Part shown: positions 8,258 through 17,055 of the stretch, in pieces
Numbering within the stretch: position 1 is the first letter of the stretch
Layout: the number at the start of each line of letters is the position of its first letter
DNA from: Bacteroidales bacterium
GTDB taxonomy: Bacteria > Bacteroidota > Bacteroidia > Bacteroidales > Marinilabiliaceae
Direction of reading: 5' to 3'
NCBI GenBank assembly: GCA_022768325.1
Contig: JALEMI010000002.1
Location: 1-64,000 of the forward strand
Length of the DNA stretch: 64,000 nt
The notes under the pieces: generated by a model
What the model was told of the DNA's origin: nothing
What the model saw: only the letters and a program-made list of their open reading frames with translations
Database searches by the model: none
Position numbers and translations under genes: made by a program

Positions 8258-9439
8258 TTAGAAAAGGCGTTTCATGTAAGTCTGCATATCCTTATCGCCA
8301 CGGCCGGAGACAGTCACGACGACGAGGTCGTCCTTCTTGAACTTCAGCTTAGGCAGGGCAGCGAGGGCGTGAGAGCTCTCGAGGGCGGGGATGATGCCCT
8401 CGCTGAGCGTGAGCAGCTTGGCGGCCTCAAGAGCCTCGTCGTCGGTGGCGGAGAGAACCGTCTCGCGGCCTACACTGGCGAGATAGGCGTGGAGCGGGCC
8501 GACACCGGGATAGTCGAGGCCTGCGGAGATGGAGTAAGGCTCGGTGATTTGGCCGTCGTCGGTCTGCATGAGCATGGTGCGGCTGCCGTGGATGATGCCC
8601 TCCGTTCCGCGGGCAATGGAGGCCGCCGTGTCGCCTGAATCGAGACCTCGGCCTGCCGCCTCGACGGCAATGAGGCGGACGGACTCGTCGTCGAGAAAAT
8701 TGTAGAACGAGCCGGCGGCATTGCTGCCACCGCCAATGCAAGCGATGACGTAGTCGGGCAAATCCTTGTCGGTCTGCTCACGCACCTGGCGCTTGGTCTC
8801 CTCGCTTATGATGCTCTGCAAACGAGCCACGAGGTCGGGATAGGGATGCGGGCCAACAACAGAGCCAATGACGTAGAAAGTGTCCTCGGGATTGGAGATC
8901 CAGTCGCGGAGAGCCTCGTTCGTCGCATCCTTCAGGGTGCAATTGCCGCTCGTGGCGGGTACGACCTCCGCGCCGAGCATCTTCATACGCGCGACATTCG
9001 GGGCTTGCCTCTCGATGTCGAGAGAACCCATGTAGACGAGGCACTTGACCCCGAGCAGGGCGCAAGCTGTCGCCGTGGCCACGCCGTGCTGACCGGCACC
9101 CGTCTCGGCAATTATGCGGTCCTTGCCCATCATCTTGGCCATGATGACCTGACCGAGCGCGTTGTTAATCTTATGGGCACCCGTGTGGGCGAGGTCCTCG
9201 CGTTTGAGATAGATATTCGCGCCGAAGATTTCAGAAATCCTCTTGGCGAAAGTCAGCGGCGTAGGGCGACCTACATAGTCGCGGAGCAAGCCAAAATATT
9301 GGCTCTTGAACTCGTCGGAATCGAGAATCTTGAGATATTCTCGGCGAAGCCGTTCCACGTTGGGATATAGCATCTCGGGAACCCATGCACCACCATATCG
9401 GCCATAATTGCCATCGGGGGTCACTTGATATTTAGACAT
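8258..9439 (-). CDS. trpB: Tryptophan synthase beta chain
   Basis: 393 residues, normal length. PLP lysine K90 lies in H-T-G-A-H-K-I-N-N, and the phosphate-binding G-G-G-S-N-A is near residue 230. It condenses indole with serine to tryptophan. ATG at 9439, 26 bp after trpF. It belongs to the TrpB1 type that partners with TrpA. Confidence 0.97.
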   Translation of the reverse strand: MSKYQVTPDGNYGRYGGAWVPEMLYPNVERLRREYLKILDSDEFKSQYFGLLRDYVGRPTPLTFAKRISEIFGANIYLKREDLAHTGAHKINNALGQVIMAKMMGKDRIIAETGAGQHGVATATACALLGVKCLVYMGSLDIERQAPNVARMKMLGAEVVPATSGNCTLKDATNEALRDWISNPEDTFYVIGSVVGPHPYPDLVARLQSIISEETKRQVREQTDKDLPDYVIACIGGGSNAAGSFYNFLDDESVRLIAVEAAGRGLDSGDTAASIARGTEGIIHGSRTMLMQTDDGQITEPYSISAGLDYPGVGPLHAYLASVGRETVLSATDDEALEAAKLLTLSEGIIPALESSHALAALPKLKFKKDDLVVVTVSGRGDKDMQTYMKRLF

Positions 9440-9465
9440 GAGGGAATGTGTTGATTTTCTTGTTG

Positions 9466-10089
9466 TTATTCAATTCTTGAAATTGCCTCGTTGAGCAGGT
9501 CGTAGTCCTTGATGCCTGGCGCGGACTCAAAACGGCTGTTGAGGTCGAGCATCATTGCCCCGCTTTGCGCCGCCTCGACAATATTCTCGGGACCAATTCC
9601 TCCCGCCAAAATCCACGGCATACGGAGAGGCTGGCGGAGAATGAGTTGCCAATCGAACTGCTGCCCCGTGCCGCCGAAGTCGGGCGTCTTGTTGTCGAAG
9701 AGATAATAGTCCACCACCTCCGTATAGTCCCATACGCTCTCGAAGTCGTGGGCATCGCCAATGTGGAACGCCTTGATAACCTCGACACCGAGGTCGCGGA
9801 TACGTGCGCATTGGCGCGGCTTCTCGTTGCCATGCATCTGGACGGCTGAGAGGCCGTAGGTATTGATGGCGTCGCGGATATACATCTCGGAGGCGTTGAC
9901 AAATACTCCTGTGCGCTTGACCGAGGGCGGGATTATGGAGAGCATATCGGGATTGAGCTTTCCGACTACGTAGCGGGGCGACTTGGGGTAGAAGATGAAG
10001 CCCATGTAGTCCGGTTCGAGGAAGAGGATGCGACTGATATTGTCGATGTCGGTCATTCCGCAGACCTTGATTTTCAGTTTTCTATCCAT
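9466..10089 (-). CDS. trpF: Phosphoribosylanthranilate isomerase
   Basis: A 207-residue (beta/alpha)8 enzyme converting PRA to CdRP. K-V-C-G-M at the N-terminus holds the catalytic Cys, and [10 protein letters not shown] forms the phosphate site. The ATG at 10089 (M-D-R-K-L-K) gives the family's normal N-terminus; longer upstream reading is not supported. Separate from trpC, unlike the enterobacterial fusion. Confidence 0.95.
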   Translation of the reverse strand: MDRKLKIKVCGMTDIDNISRILFLEPDYMGFIFYPKSPRYVVGKLNPDMLSIIPPSVKRTGVFVNASEMYIRDAINTYGLSAVQMHGNEKPRQCARIRDLGVEVIKAFHIGDAHDFESVWDYTEVVDYYLFDNKTPDFGGTGQQFDWQLILRQPLRMPWILAGGIGPENIVEAAQSGAMMLDLNSRFESAPGIKDYDLLNEAISRIE

Positions 10090-10109
10090 AACCTTGTTCT
10101 TTTGTTTAG

Positions 10110-10904
10110 TTAAATGTTCATAGCCTTGGCGTAGTCGTGGCACAACAGCTTGCACGCCTCGCCGGGATTCGCCTCGCGCATGAAGCACTCTCCGATGAGG
10201 AAGCCGTCGAAGCCAGCGCGGCGCAGGCGCACCATGTCGTCAATTCCGCGTATTCCGCTCTCGGAGATTCGGGGAAGGTCGGCCGGCAAGAGATGGCTTA
10301 CGCGGATGGAGTGGTCGAGGTCGACAGTGAACGTGCGCAAGTCGCGGTTGTTGATTCCCGCCACCGTGACGCCCTCGGAGACATAGCCCACCTCATCCTC
10401 GCCATGAAGCTCCATCAGGACCTCAAGACCAAGTTGCTTGGCCGTCAGAGCCAAATGGCGAGCCTCGTCCGACGTAAGGATTGCGGCAATGAGAAGCACT
10501 GCCGACGCGCCGTAGGCTCTTGCCTCAAGAAGCTGAACCTCGTCGATGACGAACTCCTTGCGCAGCACGGGGACGGAGGCGTAGGACACGGCCTCGTGGA
10601 GGTCGGCAAGCGAGCCGCCAAAGAAATCGGTGTCCGTGAGGCACGAGATGGCACTGACCCCCGCCTCGGAATATGCGCCTACGACATCGCGCGGCATGAT
10701 GCCCTCATGGATTACGCCCTTGGAGGGCGACTTCCTCTTGAACTCGGCAATTATGCCGTTCCGTTGGCGGATGCTTTGGGCAAAGGGGAGAGGCGTGGGC
10801 GCATCGGCAATCATGGCCATGAGGTCGGCCGTGGAGTGTCGGCTCTTGGCCTCGGCCACCTCCTCGCGCTTGCGAGCCACTATTTTGTCAAGGTAATTGC
10901 TCAT
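10110..10904 (-). CDS. trpC: Indole-3-glycerol phosphate synthase
   Basis: 264 residues from the ATG at 10904 (M-S-N-Y-L-D-K-I). F-K-R-K-S-P-S-K-G carries the catalytic lysine, with V-L-R-K-E-F and I-N-N-R-D-L further on, all diagnostic. It closes the indole ring in tryptophan synthesis. 19 bp after trpD and 20 bp before trpF. Confidence 0.96.
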   Translation of the reverse strand: MSNYLDKIVARKREEVAEAKSRHSTADLMAMIADAPTPLPFAQSIRQRNGIIAEFKRKSPSKGVIHEGIMPRDVVGAYSEAGVSAISCLTDTDFFGGSLADLHEAVSYASVPVLRKEFVIDEVQLLEARAYGASAVLLIAAILTSDEARHLALTAKQLGLEVLMELHGEDEVGYVSEGVTVAGINNRDLRTFTVDLDHSIRVSHLLPADLPRISESGIRGIDDMVRLRRAGFDGFLIGECFMREANPGEACKLLCHDYAKAMNI

Positions 10905-10923
10905 TGTTGGGCGGCGATAATCC

Positions 10924-11925
10924 TTAAGAGTTGAGCTCGACAAACTTCTTGAGCGTAGCCAATGCCCTTCCGCTGGCGATGGACTCACGCGCATCGGCTA
11001 TGCACTCCTCGATGGGCTTCTCGGGGTCGATGGCATGAATTGCGAAAGCCGAATTGGCCACGACAACGTCAATCTGACCTTGGCTGGCCGTGCCGGCGAG
11101 GACGGCATCGAAGACGCGGAGGGCATCTTCCCTGGTCTGCCCCACCCCGCCGCAAATCTCGTCGGGGTTCACCTGCTTGAGGCCAAGCTCATCGGGCGTG
11201 AAAATCTTCTCGATTGTCCGCGACTGGGTCTTAAAGGGTCCTGTGAGAGAAATCTCGTCATAGCCGTCGAGGCTGTTGACGATGCAATAGCCAATCCCGA
11301 GCCGCTGATTGACACTGTTGTACAGCCTCATCTGGTCAAGATTAGCGACGCCGAGAACCTGATAAGCGGGGCGGCACGGATTGACAAGCGGGCCGAGGAG
11401 ATTGAAACAGGTCGGGATTTTGAGAGCCTTGCGGATTCCGCTGACGAACTTAAGCGCATGGGCAAAGAGCGGCGCATGGAGATAGGCGACACCGCACTGG
11501 TCGATGCTGCGGCGGAGGCGAGCCTCATCGGCTGAGAACTTGACCCCATGCCCCTCGATGACGTTTGACGCGCCACTTACGGACGTCGAGGCGTAATTGC
11601 CATGCTTGGCGACCTTGTATCCCGCTCCGGCTACGACGAAACACGAGCAAGTGGAGATGTTGAAAGTATTCTTGCCATCGCCGCCCGTGCCGACAATGTC
11701 GATGGGCTTAAACTCGTCGAGATTGACGCTCGTACCCGTGGCGAGGACGCCCGCACGAAGTCCGAGAATCTCGTCGACAGTGATTCCGCGCATCTGGAGG
11801 GCCATGATGAAAGCGGTGACCTGCTCGGGAGGATAGGCCTCTTGAGTGATGCCAATAATTATCTGCTCGGTCTCGGCGGCGGAGAGGCTCTCATTGGCGA
11901 CGAGCCTTTTGAGAATGTCTTTCAT
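10924..11925 (-). CDS. trpD: Anthranilate phosphoribosyltransferase
   Basis: 333 residues, normal length. The P-I-D-I-V-G-T-G-G-D-G-K-N-T-F-N-I-S-T block binds PRPP, and K-H-G-N and N-L-L-G-P-L-V-N-P follow. It transfers phosphoribose to anthranilate. 34 bp after trpG; not fused to trpG. Confidence 0.97.
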   Translation of the reverse strand: MKDILKRLVANESLSAAETEQIIIGITQEAYPPEQVTAFIMALQMRGITVDEILGLRAGVLATGTSVNLDEFKPIDIVGTGGDGKNTFNISTCSCFVVAGAGYKVAKHGNYASTSVSGASNVIEGHGVKFSADEARLRRSIDQCGVAYLHAPLFAHALKFVSGIRKALKIPTCFNLLGPLVNPCRPAYQVLGVANLDQMRLYNSVNQRLGIGYCIVNSLDGYDEISLTGPFKTQSRTIEKIFTPDELGLKQVNPDEICGGVGQTREDALRVFDAVLAGTASQGQIDVVVANSAFAIHAIDPEKPIEECIADARESIASGRALATLKKFVELNS

Positions 11926-11959
11926 TTATGAGGAATGTGTTTTTATTACGTCTAAACTA

Positions 11960-12526
11960 TTAGTCATTGAGCCAGTTGGCGATGATTTTTGCTCCATCGG
12001 GCGTTAGGACGCTCTCGGGGTGGAACTGGATGCCTCGGACATCGAGAGACTTGTGGCGGAGAGCCATGACCTGCCCCTCGGGGCTCGTGGCCGTGACCTC
12101 CAGACAATCGGGGAAGCCCTCGGCACTGACAACCCACGAGTGGTAACGGCCTACGGGAATCTCGGCTGGAAGCCCGGCAAAGATGCTATCGGCAGGTTGG
12201 GCAATGAGGGCCGGCGTCTGCACCCCGTGAAAAACATCGCTAAGGTTGACGAGCTTGCCGCCAAAGAACTCGCCTATGGCCTGATGACCGAGGCATACGC
12301 CCAGGATAGGCTTGCGCCCCGCATAGGTCTTGATGACATCGAGCAGCAGACCCGCCTCGCTCGGGATGCCCGGGCCAGGGGAGAGGACAATCTTATCGAA
12401 TTGCTCAAGGTCGGGGAGAAGGAATTGGTCGTTGCGAACCACGTGGACCTCAGCACCCAACTCCTTGATGAGGTGGGAGAGGTTGTATGTAAAAGAGTCG
12501 TAATTATCGACGATGACGATTTTCAT
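11960..12526 (-). CDS. trpG: Anthranilate synthase glutamine amidotransferase subunit
   Basis: A 188-residue class I glutamine amidotransferase. Its catalytic triad is visible: Cys in G-V-C-L-G-H-Q-A, and His-x-Glu in F-H-P-E-S-V. D-N-Y-D-S-F-T-Y-N near the start is typical of TrpG/PabA. It supplies ammonia to TrpE. 19 bp after trpE, so its main role here is tryptophan synthesis, though it could also serve folate. Confidence 0.96.
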   Translation of the reverse strand: MKIVIVDNYDSFTYNLSHLIKELGAEVHVVRNDQFLLPDLEQFDKIVLSPGPGIPSEAGLLLDVIKTYAGRKPILGVCLGHQAIGEFFGGKLVNLSDVFHGVQTPALIAQPADSIFAGLPAEIPVGRYHSWVVSAEGFPDCLEVTATSPEGQVMALRHKSLDVRGIQFHPESVLTPDGAKIIANWLND

Positions 12527-12545
12527 GACTAAAGCTGTTTCAGAA

Positions 12546-13952
12546 TTACAATTTTTCGGCGATGAAGATGGCCTTTCGGAGGGCGCCGAGCTTATTGTTC
12601 ACCTCTTGAAGCTCGTAGTCCTCGTCGCTCTTGGCAACGATTCCGCCACCGGCTTGGAACCACAGCTCGCCGTTGCGGCTGACGAAGGTGCGGATGGTGA
12701 TGGCCTGATTGAGCGAGCCGTCGAAGCCAATGCTGCCGACGCATCCGCCGTAGGCTCCGCGGTTGTGGGGCTCAATCTCGCTGATGAGCTGCATGGCCCT
12801 GACCTTTGGCGCGCCCGAGAGCGTCCCCGCCGGGAACGTGTCCACAAAGGCCTTGACGGGATCGGCACCCTCGTCGAGAGTACCGCTGACGCGGCTCACA
12901 AGGTGAATGACGTGGCTGTAATACTGCATATCCTTGTAGAAATCGACCTTCACGCCGTGGCAATTGCGGCTAAGGTCATTGCGGGCGAGGTCGACAAGCA
13001 TGACGTGCTCGGCGTTCTCCTTAGGGTCGTCACGCAAATACTGGGCGTTTCGGGCATCTTGCTCGGGGTCGCCCGTGCGGCGGGTAGTTCCCGCAATCGG
13101 GTCAATGTATGCGCGGCGGGAGCTGCCATCGATTCGGCAGTGGGTCTCGGGCGAAGAGCCGAAGATTCGGAAACCGCCCATGTCGAGATAGAAAAGGTAT
13201 GGCGAGGGATTGATGCTTCGGAGGGCGCGGTAGAGCTTGAAATCGTCGCCCTCGTACTTTTGGACGAAACGTCGGGAGAGGACAATCTGGAAAACATCGC
13301 CTCGGAGGCAATGGGCTATGCCCTTACGGATATTGGCTTTGTGCTGCTCGTCGGTGAGGGGGCTTGTCGTCTCGCCCACAGGGTGGAAATCGTAGGTGCG
13401 GACATCGGAGCGGCGAAGAGCGGAGACGGCTTTCTCAATGCTGGTGTCGGTTGACTGACCATCGGGCACGAGGGAGACAATCCGCATCTGATTATTAAAA
13501 TGGTCGAACTCGACAATTGTCTTGAAAAGGATGTAGAGAATGTCTGGCGCATCGTATTGCGGGTGTTTCTCGTCCTTGATGTCAATTCCCTCAAAGTATC
13601 GTACGGCGTTGAAAGTGGTGTAGCCAAAGAGGCCGGCGTGTCCGTTGCCCTGGACTTGGAACGAGTTGAGGAACAGGTTTATGGCATCGGCCGCGGCGAA
13701 ATCTTGTGCAATGGGCTTAGCGAGTTTTGAGCCGTCGGGGAAAAGGCACTCGGCGAGACCGTGACCTACTTGCACCCGCGCAATTGGCTCAACCCCAATG
13801 AAAGAGCGGGCATTGTCGCCGCCGTGATAATCTGAGCACTCCATGAGAATGCTTTGCGGAAAAAGATCTCGCAACCTCATGTAGACACCGACGGGGGTGT
13901 GGAGGTCGCCCAACATTGTGAGAGATTCCGTATGGTATTTAAAAGTGGCCAT
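12546..13952 (-). CDS. trpE: Anthranilate synthase component I
   Basis: 468 residues. It converts chorismate plus ammonia to anthranilate. The chorismate-binding half contains F-Q-I-V-L-S-R-R, D-P-I-A-G-T-R-R and G-A-P-K-V-R-A-M. An L-M-E-C-S-D block near residue 34 corresponds to the L-L-E-S feedback site for tryptophan. First structural gene of the operon, 104 bp downstream of the leader peptide and just after the attenuator terminator. Confidence 0.97.
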   Translation of the reverse strand: MATFKYHTESLTMLGDLHTPVGVYMRLRDLFPQSILMECSDYHGGDNARSFIGVEPIARVQVGHGLAECLFPDGSKLAKPIAQDFAAADAINLFLNSFQVQGNGHAGLFGYTTFNAVRYFEGIDIKDEKHPQYDAPDILYILFKTIVEFDHFNNQMRIVSLVPDGQSTDTSIEKAVSALRRSDVRTYDFHPVGETTSPLTDEQHKANIRKGIAHCLRGDVFQIVLSRRFVQKYEGDDFKLYRALRSINPSPYLFYLDMGGFRIFGSSPETHCRIDGSSRRAYIDPIAGTTRRTGDPEQDARNAQYLRDDPKENAEHVMLVDLARNDLSRNCHGVKVDFYKDMQYYSHVIHLVSRVSGTLDEGADPVKAFVDTFPAGTLSGAPKVRAMQLISEIEPHNRGAYGGCVGSIGFDGSLNQAITIRTFVSRNGELWFQAGGGIVAKSDEDYELQEVNNKLGALRKAIFIAEKL

Positions 13953-13990
13953 TTAAGGTTTGTTTTTATTGTCGTTGTTTATAAAGGGGG

Positions 13991-14030
13991 GAAAAAGAAA
14001 GAGCCTTGCCGGAGTTATCGACAAGGCTCT
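13991..14030 (-). terminator. trp attenuator terminator
   Basis: Minus-strand reading: AGAGCCTTG, a 13-nt loop, CAAGGCTCT (perfect 9-bp stem), then TTCTTTTT. It lies 39 bp upstream of trpE and 26 bp after the leader-peptide stop, so it is a terminator inside the operon's leader. The loop contains CTCCGG (14009-14014), complementary to CCGGAG at the 3' end of the leader-peptide gene (14061-14066). That pairing would be an alternative fold competing with the terminator. Confidence 0.85.
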
Positions 14031-14056
14031 GTATGCGTGGGTACAGTGACGAGCGC

Positions 14057-14116
14057 TTACCTCCGGGATTGAAAGTAAGAGATGCGCCACCACCATATAT
14101 TGTTAATGCTTAGCAT
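14057..14116 (-). CDS. trpL: trp operon leader peptide with three consecutive Trp codons
   Basis: A 19-codon reading frame, MLSINNIWWWRISYFQSRR, from an ATG at 14116 to a TAA at 14057. Codons 8-10 are TGG TGG TGG, very unlikely by chance in 19 codons directly upstream of trpE. A promoter lies immediately upstream and a terminator immediately downstream. By analogy with proteobacterial trpL, a ribosome stalled on the Trp codons when charged tRNA-Trp is scarce would favour the antiterminator and allow transcription into trpE. The layout is seen directly; the mechanism is inferred. Confidence 0.85.
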   Translation of the reverse strand: MLSINNIWWWRISYFQSRR

Positions 14117-14143
14117 CGGATGTTTATTTCATTTTGTTCAGTG

Positions 14144-14175
14144 CAAATATGAAAAACTTTGTCAGAAAAATCAAT
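14144..14175 (-). promoter_or_regulatory. Predicted promoter of the trp operon
   Basis: Minus-strand ATTG (-33, 14172-14175), 20 bp, CATATTTG (-7, 14144-14151; one mismatch to TAnnTTTG). Transcription would start about 20 nt before the leader-peptide ATG. The same ATTG-N20 arrangement is seen at glnS and abiE. Confidence 0.6.
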
Positions 14176-14518
14176 AACCAGTGGGCAAAAAAAGCGTGGT
14201 GGTGGAAAATTTTACGTGCTTTACCGATGATGTGGAGAGGAATGTGAGGACGGTCGGGAGGCTGTCACTCATCGAGCGGCGGGGGATGCTCACCGCTAAC
14301 GCCAAAGCCGTATACACCCGATACGCATGTGTACACGGTTACTATAGGTATGGCATTGCGGCCTGCCTTGGGTGTGACGGGGAACGGGGTTGGCTGTCGC
14401 ATGGCGTGTCTTGGGGTATGGCAACCGGGACCGTCACGATAGTAAAAAAAAAACTATATTCGCAGGAAGCGGGAAGAGCTACTCAGAAGTCACTTTTAGC
14501 TTGCACAATTCTTACCAG
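14176..14518. other. Divergent intergenic region between trp and the DUF3791 island
   Basis: About 340 bp with no convincing gene. A TATATTCG at 14455-14462 (plus strand) is a possible weak -7 element for the DUF3791 operon, but no good -33 box is seen. Short open frames here lack family resemblance. Confidence 0.4.
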
Positions 14519-14779
14519 ATGGAACCTTGGACTGAACAAACAGACGAAAAGATAAAGATTGTTTTCATCGCGTCTTGCATAGAAAGCACAGCCGAGCGAG
14601 TCGGTTGCAGCCCTGAAGAGATGCTTGACAGAATGGAAGCAGTGGACCTTGTGGACAACTACATATACGCCCACTACGACGCACTTCATACAGAAAGCAG
14701 ACCGAACCTAACCGACGACATCGTAGAGACACTTGAATTTTGGGAGAGCGAAAAAACGAAAAACGATGGACAAGATTGA
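14519..14779 (+). CDS. DUF3791 family small protein
   Basis: 86 residues from the ATG at 14519. The pattern K-I-x-x-x-F-I-A-S-C-I-E, then G-C-S-P-E-E-M-L-D, Y-D-A-L-H-T-E-S and D-D-I-V-E-T-L matches DUF3791, a mostly helical family of unknown function. It overlaps the next gene by 14 bp. DUF3791 genes are often found beside DUF3990 genes, as here, which suggests they work together; an antitoxin-like role is only an inference. Confidence 0.78.
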   Translation: MEPWTEQTDEKIKIVFIASCIESTAERVGCSPEEMLDRMEAVDLVDNYIYAHYDALHTESRPNLTDDIVETLEFWESEKTKNDGQD

Positions 14780-15266
14780 GGTATACCACGCATCGTCGGT
14801 AATTGTCGAAAAACCATTGTGCGGCGTTGGCCGTCAAAACCTTGACTTCGGGCCTGGCTTTTACATGACTAACATGTACGATCAGGCTACGATGTGGGCA
14901 CTGCGCCGCGCAGGGAAAATGCACACTCGAGCCATAGTCAACATATACATTTTAGAACGTAAAAAACTATTCAGAGTAGCAAACACCTTGATTTTCAGGC
15001 GATACAACAGAGATTGGCTTAACTTTGTTGTGGCATGTCGTAAAGGAATACCAGTATGGAGAGAATATGACTACATCGAAGGAGGAGTGGCGGACGACCG
15101 TGTGATTGACACCGTCGACCTTTACATTAACAAACTGATACCGGAAAGAGTGGCTCTCAACCGCCTACGTTACGTACATCCTAACAATCAGATTTGCCTC
15201 TTGAACCAAGAACTGCTTGACAGACACCTCACTTACGTAGATTTCACCGTTGCAAAGAAACTATAA
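14766..15266 (+). CDS. DUF3990 family protein, ADP-ribosyltransferase-like
   Basis: 166 residues from the ATG at 14766. Y7-H8-A-S, then N-L-D-F-G-P-G-F-Y-M-T (residues 25-35) and Q-A-x-x-W-A follow the DUF3990 pattern. That family belongs to the ADP-ribosyltransferase superfamily, in which the first His and the G-x-Y-x-T strand help bind NAD. The C-terminal N-Q-I-C-L-L-N-Q is also family-like. Middle gene of a tight three-gene operon. It could be a toxin or modifying enzyme; the target is unknown and no activity is proven. Confidence 0.78.
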   Translation: MDKIEVYHASSVIVEKPLCGVGRQNLDFGPGFYMTNMYDQATMWALRRAGKMHTRAIVNIYILERKKLFRVANTLIFRRYNRDWLNFVVACRKGIPVWREYDYIEGGVADDRVIDTVDLYINKLIPERVALNRLRYVHPNNQICLLNQELLDRHLTYVDFTVAKKL

Positions 15267-15271
15267 GAATA

Positions 15272-15538
15272 ATGGACAACTACAGCAAAGAGGTCCTCGA
15301 CATACTCAGATGGAGCCGCATGGGAAACATAGCTTGCATCATAGCCGATGCGACAGGCACAACCCCGCTTCAAGCCCTCAAAAATTTCTACCACAGCACA
15401 ACGTGCAAAATGTTCCACGACCGCAGCACGGGGCTGTACATTTATAGCGACAAATACATTGCTGAGGACTATCTTATGGAGATTGGAGAGAGAGGGGAAG
15501 TGAGGACGGAACGACACGGGGAGACCGGTCTTCCTTGA
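15272..15538 (+). CDS. Small protein completing the DUF3791-DUF3990 operon
   Basis: 88 residues, 5 bp after the DUF3990 gene. It starts M-D-N-Y-S-K-E-V-L-D and is predicted mostly helical to residue 70, with D-R-S-T-G-L-Y-I-Y and Y-I-A-E-D-Y-L; a charged tail follows. I cannot assign a family with confidence. Small proteins of this kind accompany DUF3990 genes in other Bacteroidetes as far as I recall. A strong terminator 42 bp downstream closes the operon. Confidence 0.68.
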   Translation: MDNYSKEVLDILRWSRMGNIACIIADATGTTPLQALKNFYHSTTCKMFHDRSTGLYIYSDKYIAEDYLMEIGERGEVRTERHGETGLP

Positions 15539-15580
15539 GCGGCGAGGATGCCGCTTCTCCCCGAGTGGGGGGATATGAAT

Positions 15581-15624
15581 AAGGTGGGACAGTCAAGAGA
15601 CCATCCCACCTTGAGGACTTTTTT
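15581..15624 (+). terminator. Terminator of the DUF3791-DUF3990 operon
   Basis: AAGGTGGGA (15581-15589) pairs perfectly with TCCCACCTT (15604-15612), followed by GAGGAC and TTTTTT on the plus strand. Confidence 0.85.
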
Positions 15625-15665
15625 GCGCGTCAGGGAGACGCAGCTATTATGAAAGAACCGTGACG

Positions 15666-17030
15666 CTAACCTTTTATGATTGCGATGGCCTCGTCGATGG
15701 AGACTGTCTTCTGCTCTCCAGCGGCCATGTCCTTGATTGTCACAGACTGCGCAAGTCGCTCATTCTCACCGCAGAGGACTACAAAACGGATGCCGCGCTT
15801 ATCGGCATAGCCCATCTGCTTCTTCATCTTTGCTGGCTCAGGGTAAATCTCTCCGGAAAGCCCCTCTGCGCGAAGACGCGCGAGAACCTTGAGGCTATAC
15901 ATCTCGTCGTCGCCGCCAAAGTTGGCCACGAGGACATCGGTAGCCGCATTGGCCTCGCTGGGGAAGAGGTCAAGACGCGTCATGACATCGTAAATGCGGT
16001 CGGCTCCGAAAGAGATGCCGACACCCGAGAGACCGTCGAGACCGAAGATTCCCGTGAGATTGTCGTACCTGCCGCCGCCCGATATTGAGCCAATCTCAGT
16101 ATCGAGAGCCTTAACCTCGAAAATGGCTCCCGTATAGTAATTGAGTCCACGGGCGAGGGTGAGGTCCAGCTCCGTCTTGATGTCGACACCGAGGGCGTCG
16201 ATGTAGCCGAAGAGGGTACGAACCTCCTCAATGCCCTTCTTGCCGACCTCGCTTGTCAGGATTTTCTCCAGGCCGGCGAGCTTCTCCTCCTTGCCGCCGG
16301 CGAGACCGAGGATGGGCTGAAGAGCCTCTACCTGCTCGTCGGAGAGACCGTCGGCGCGAAGCTCCTCGTTGACATTGTCGAGACCTATTTTGTCGAGCTT
16401 ATCGATGGCGACGGTGATGTCCATCATCTTGTCGGGGGCGCCAATGGCCTCTGCCATGCCCGCAAGAATCTTGCGGTTGTTGATCTTGAGGCAGACATTG
16501 ATGCCGAGAGCCTTGAAGACATCGGCGGCAATCTGCACCAGCTCAACCTCGCAAAGGAGGGAGTTTGTGCCGACAACATCGACATCGCACTGGTAGAACT
16601 CGCGATAGCGGCCCTTCTGAGGACGGTCGGCTCGCCAGACGGGCTGAATCTGGAAACGCTTGAAGGGGAAGGTCAGCTCGGACTGGTGCTGCACGACGTA
16701 ACGGGCGAAGGGGACGGTGAGGTCGTAACGGAGGCCCTTCTCGGAAATCATCAGCGCGGCTTTCTCGGGATTGGCTGGGAGAGGGCCGCCTGCGGATGAG
16801 AGGAAATCGCCTGAGTTGAGAATCTTGAAGAGGAGCTTATCGCCCTCGTCGCCATACTTGCCGAGGAGGGTTGAGAGGTTCTCCATGGCCGGGGTCTCGA
16901 TGGGCTGATAGCCATAGCGACGGAAGACCTTCCTGATGGTGTCGAATATATAGTTTCGTCGCGTCATCTCGGCAGGGCCGAAGTCGCGTGTACCTTTTGG
17001 AATTGAGGGTTTTACGGTGATAGCTGCCAT
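15666..17030 (-). CDS. hisS: Histidyl-tRNA synthetase
   Basis: 454 residues from the ATG at 17030 ([17 protein letters not shown]). A class II synthetase: motif 2 lies in the [12 protein letters not shown] region followed by R-E-F-Y-Q-C-D, and the histidine-specific [10 protein letters not shown] and G-G-G-R-Y-D-N-L are present. The anticodon-binding domain is at the C-terminus. It follows ychF by 25 bp. A longer upstream reading is open but has no family support. Confidence 0.96.
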   Translation of the reverse strand: MAAITVKPSIPKGTRDFGPAEMTRRNYIFDTIRKVFRRYGYQPIETPAMENLSTLLGKYGDEGDKLLFKILNSGDFLSSAGGPLPANPEKAALMISEKGLRYDLTVPFARYVVQHQSELTFPFKRFQIQPVWRADRPQKGRYREFYQCDVDVVGTNSLLCEVELVQIAADVFKALGINVCLKINNRKILAGMAEAIGAPDKMMDITVAIDKLDKIGLDNVNEELRADGLSDEQVEALQPILGLAGGKEEKLAGLEKILTSEVGKKGIEEVRTLFGYIDALGVDIKTELDLTLARGLNYYTGAIFEVKALDTEIGSISGGGRYDNLTGIFGLDGLSGVGISFGADRIYDVMTRLDLFPSEANAATDVLVANFGGDDEMYSLKVLARLRAEGLSGEIYPEPAKMKKQMGYADKRGIRFVVLCGENERLAQSVTIKDMAAGEQKTVSIDEAIAIIKG

Positions 17031-17055
17031 GGTTGTGGGCTGCAAATTTTGTGTG

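Noticed and set aside
12513..13454. 313-codon plus-strand frame opposite trpE and 197- to 355-codon frames opposite trpA, ychF and glyS
   Set aside because: All are shadows of real genes with low-complexity translations.
14181..14555. 124-codon frame between trp and DUF3791
   Set aside because: No family resemblance, starts in the trp promoter region, and overlaps the DUF3791 gene in another frame.
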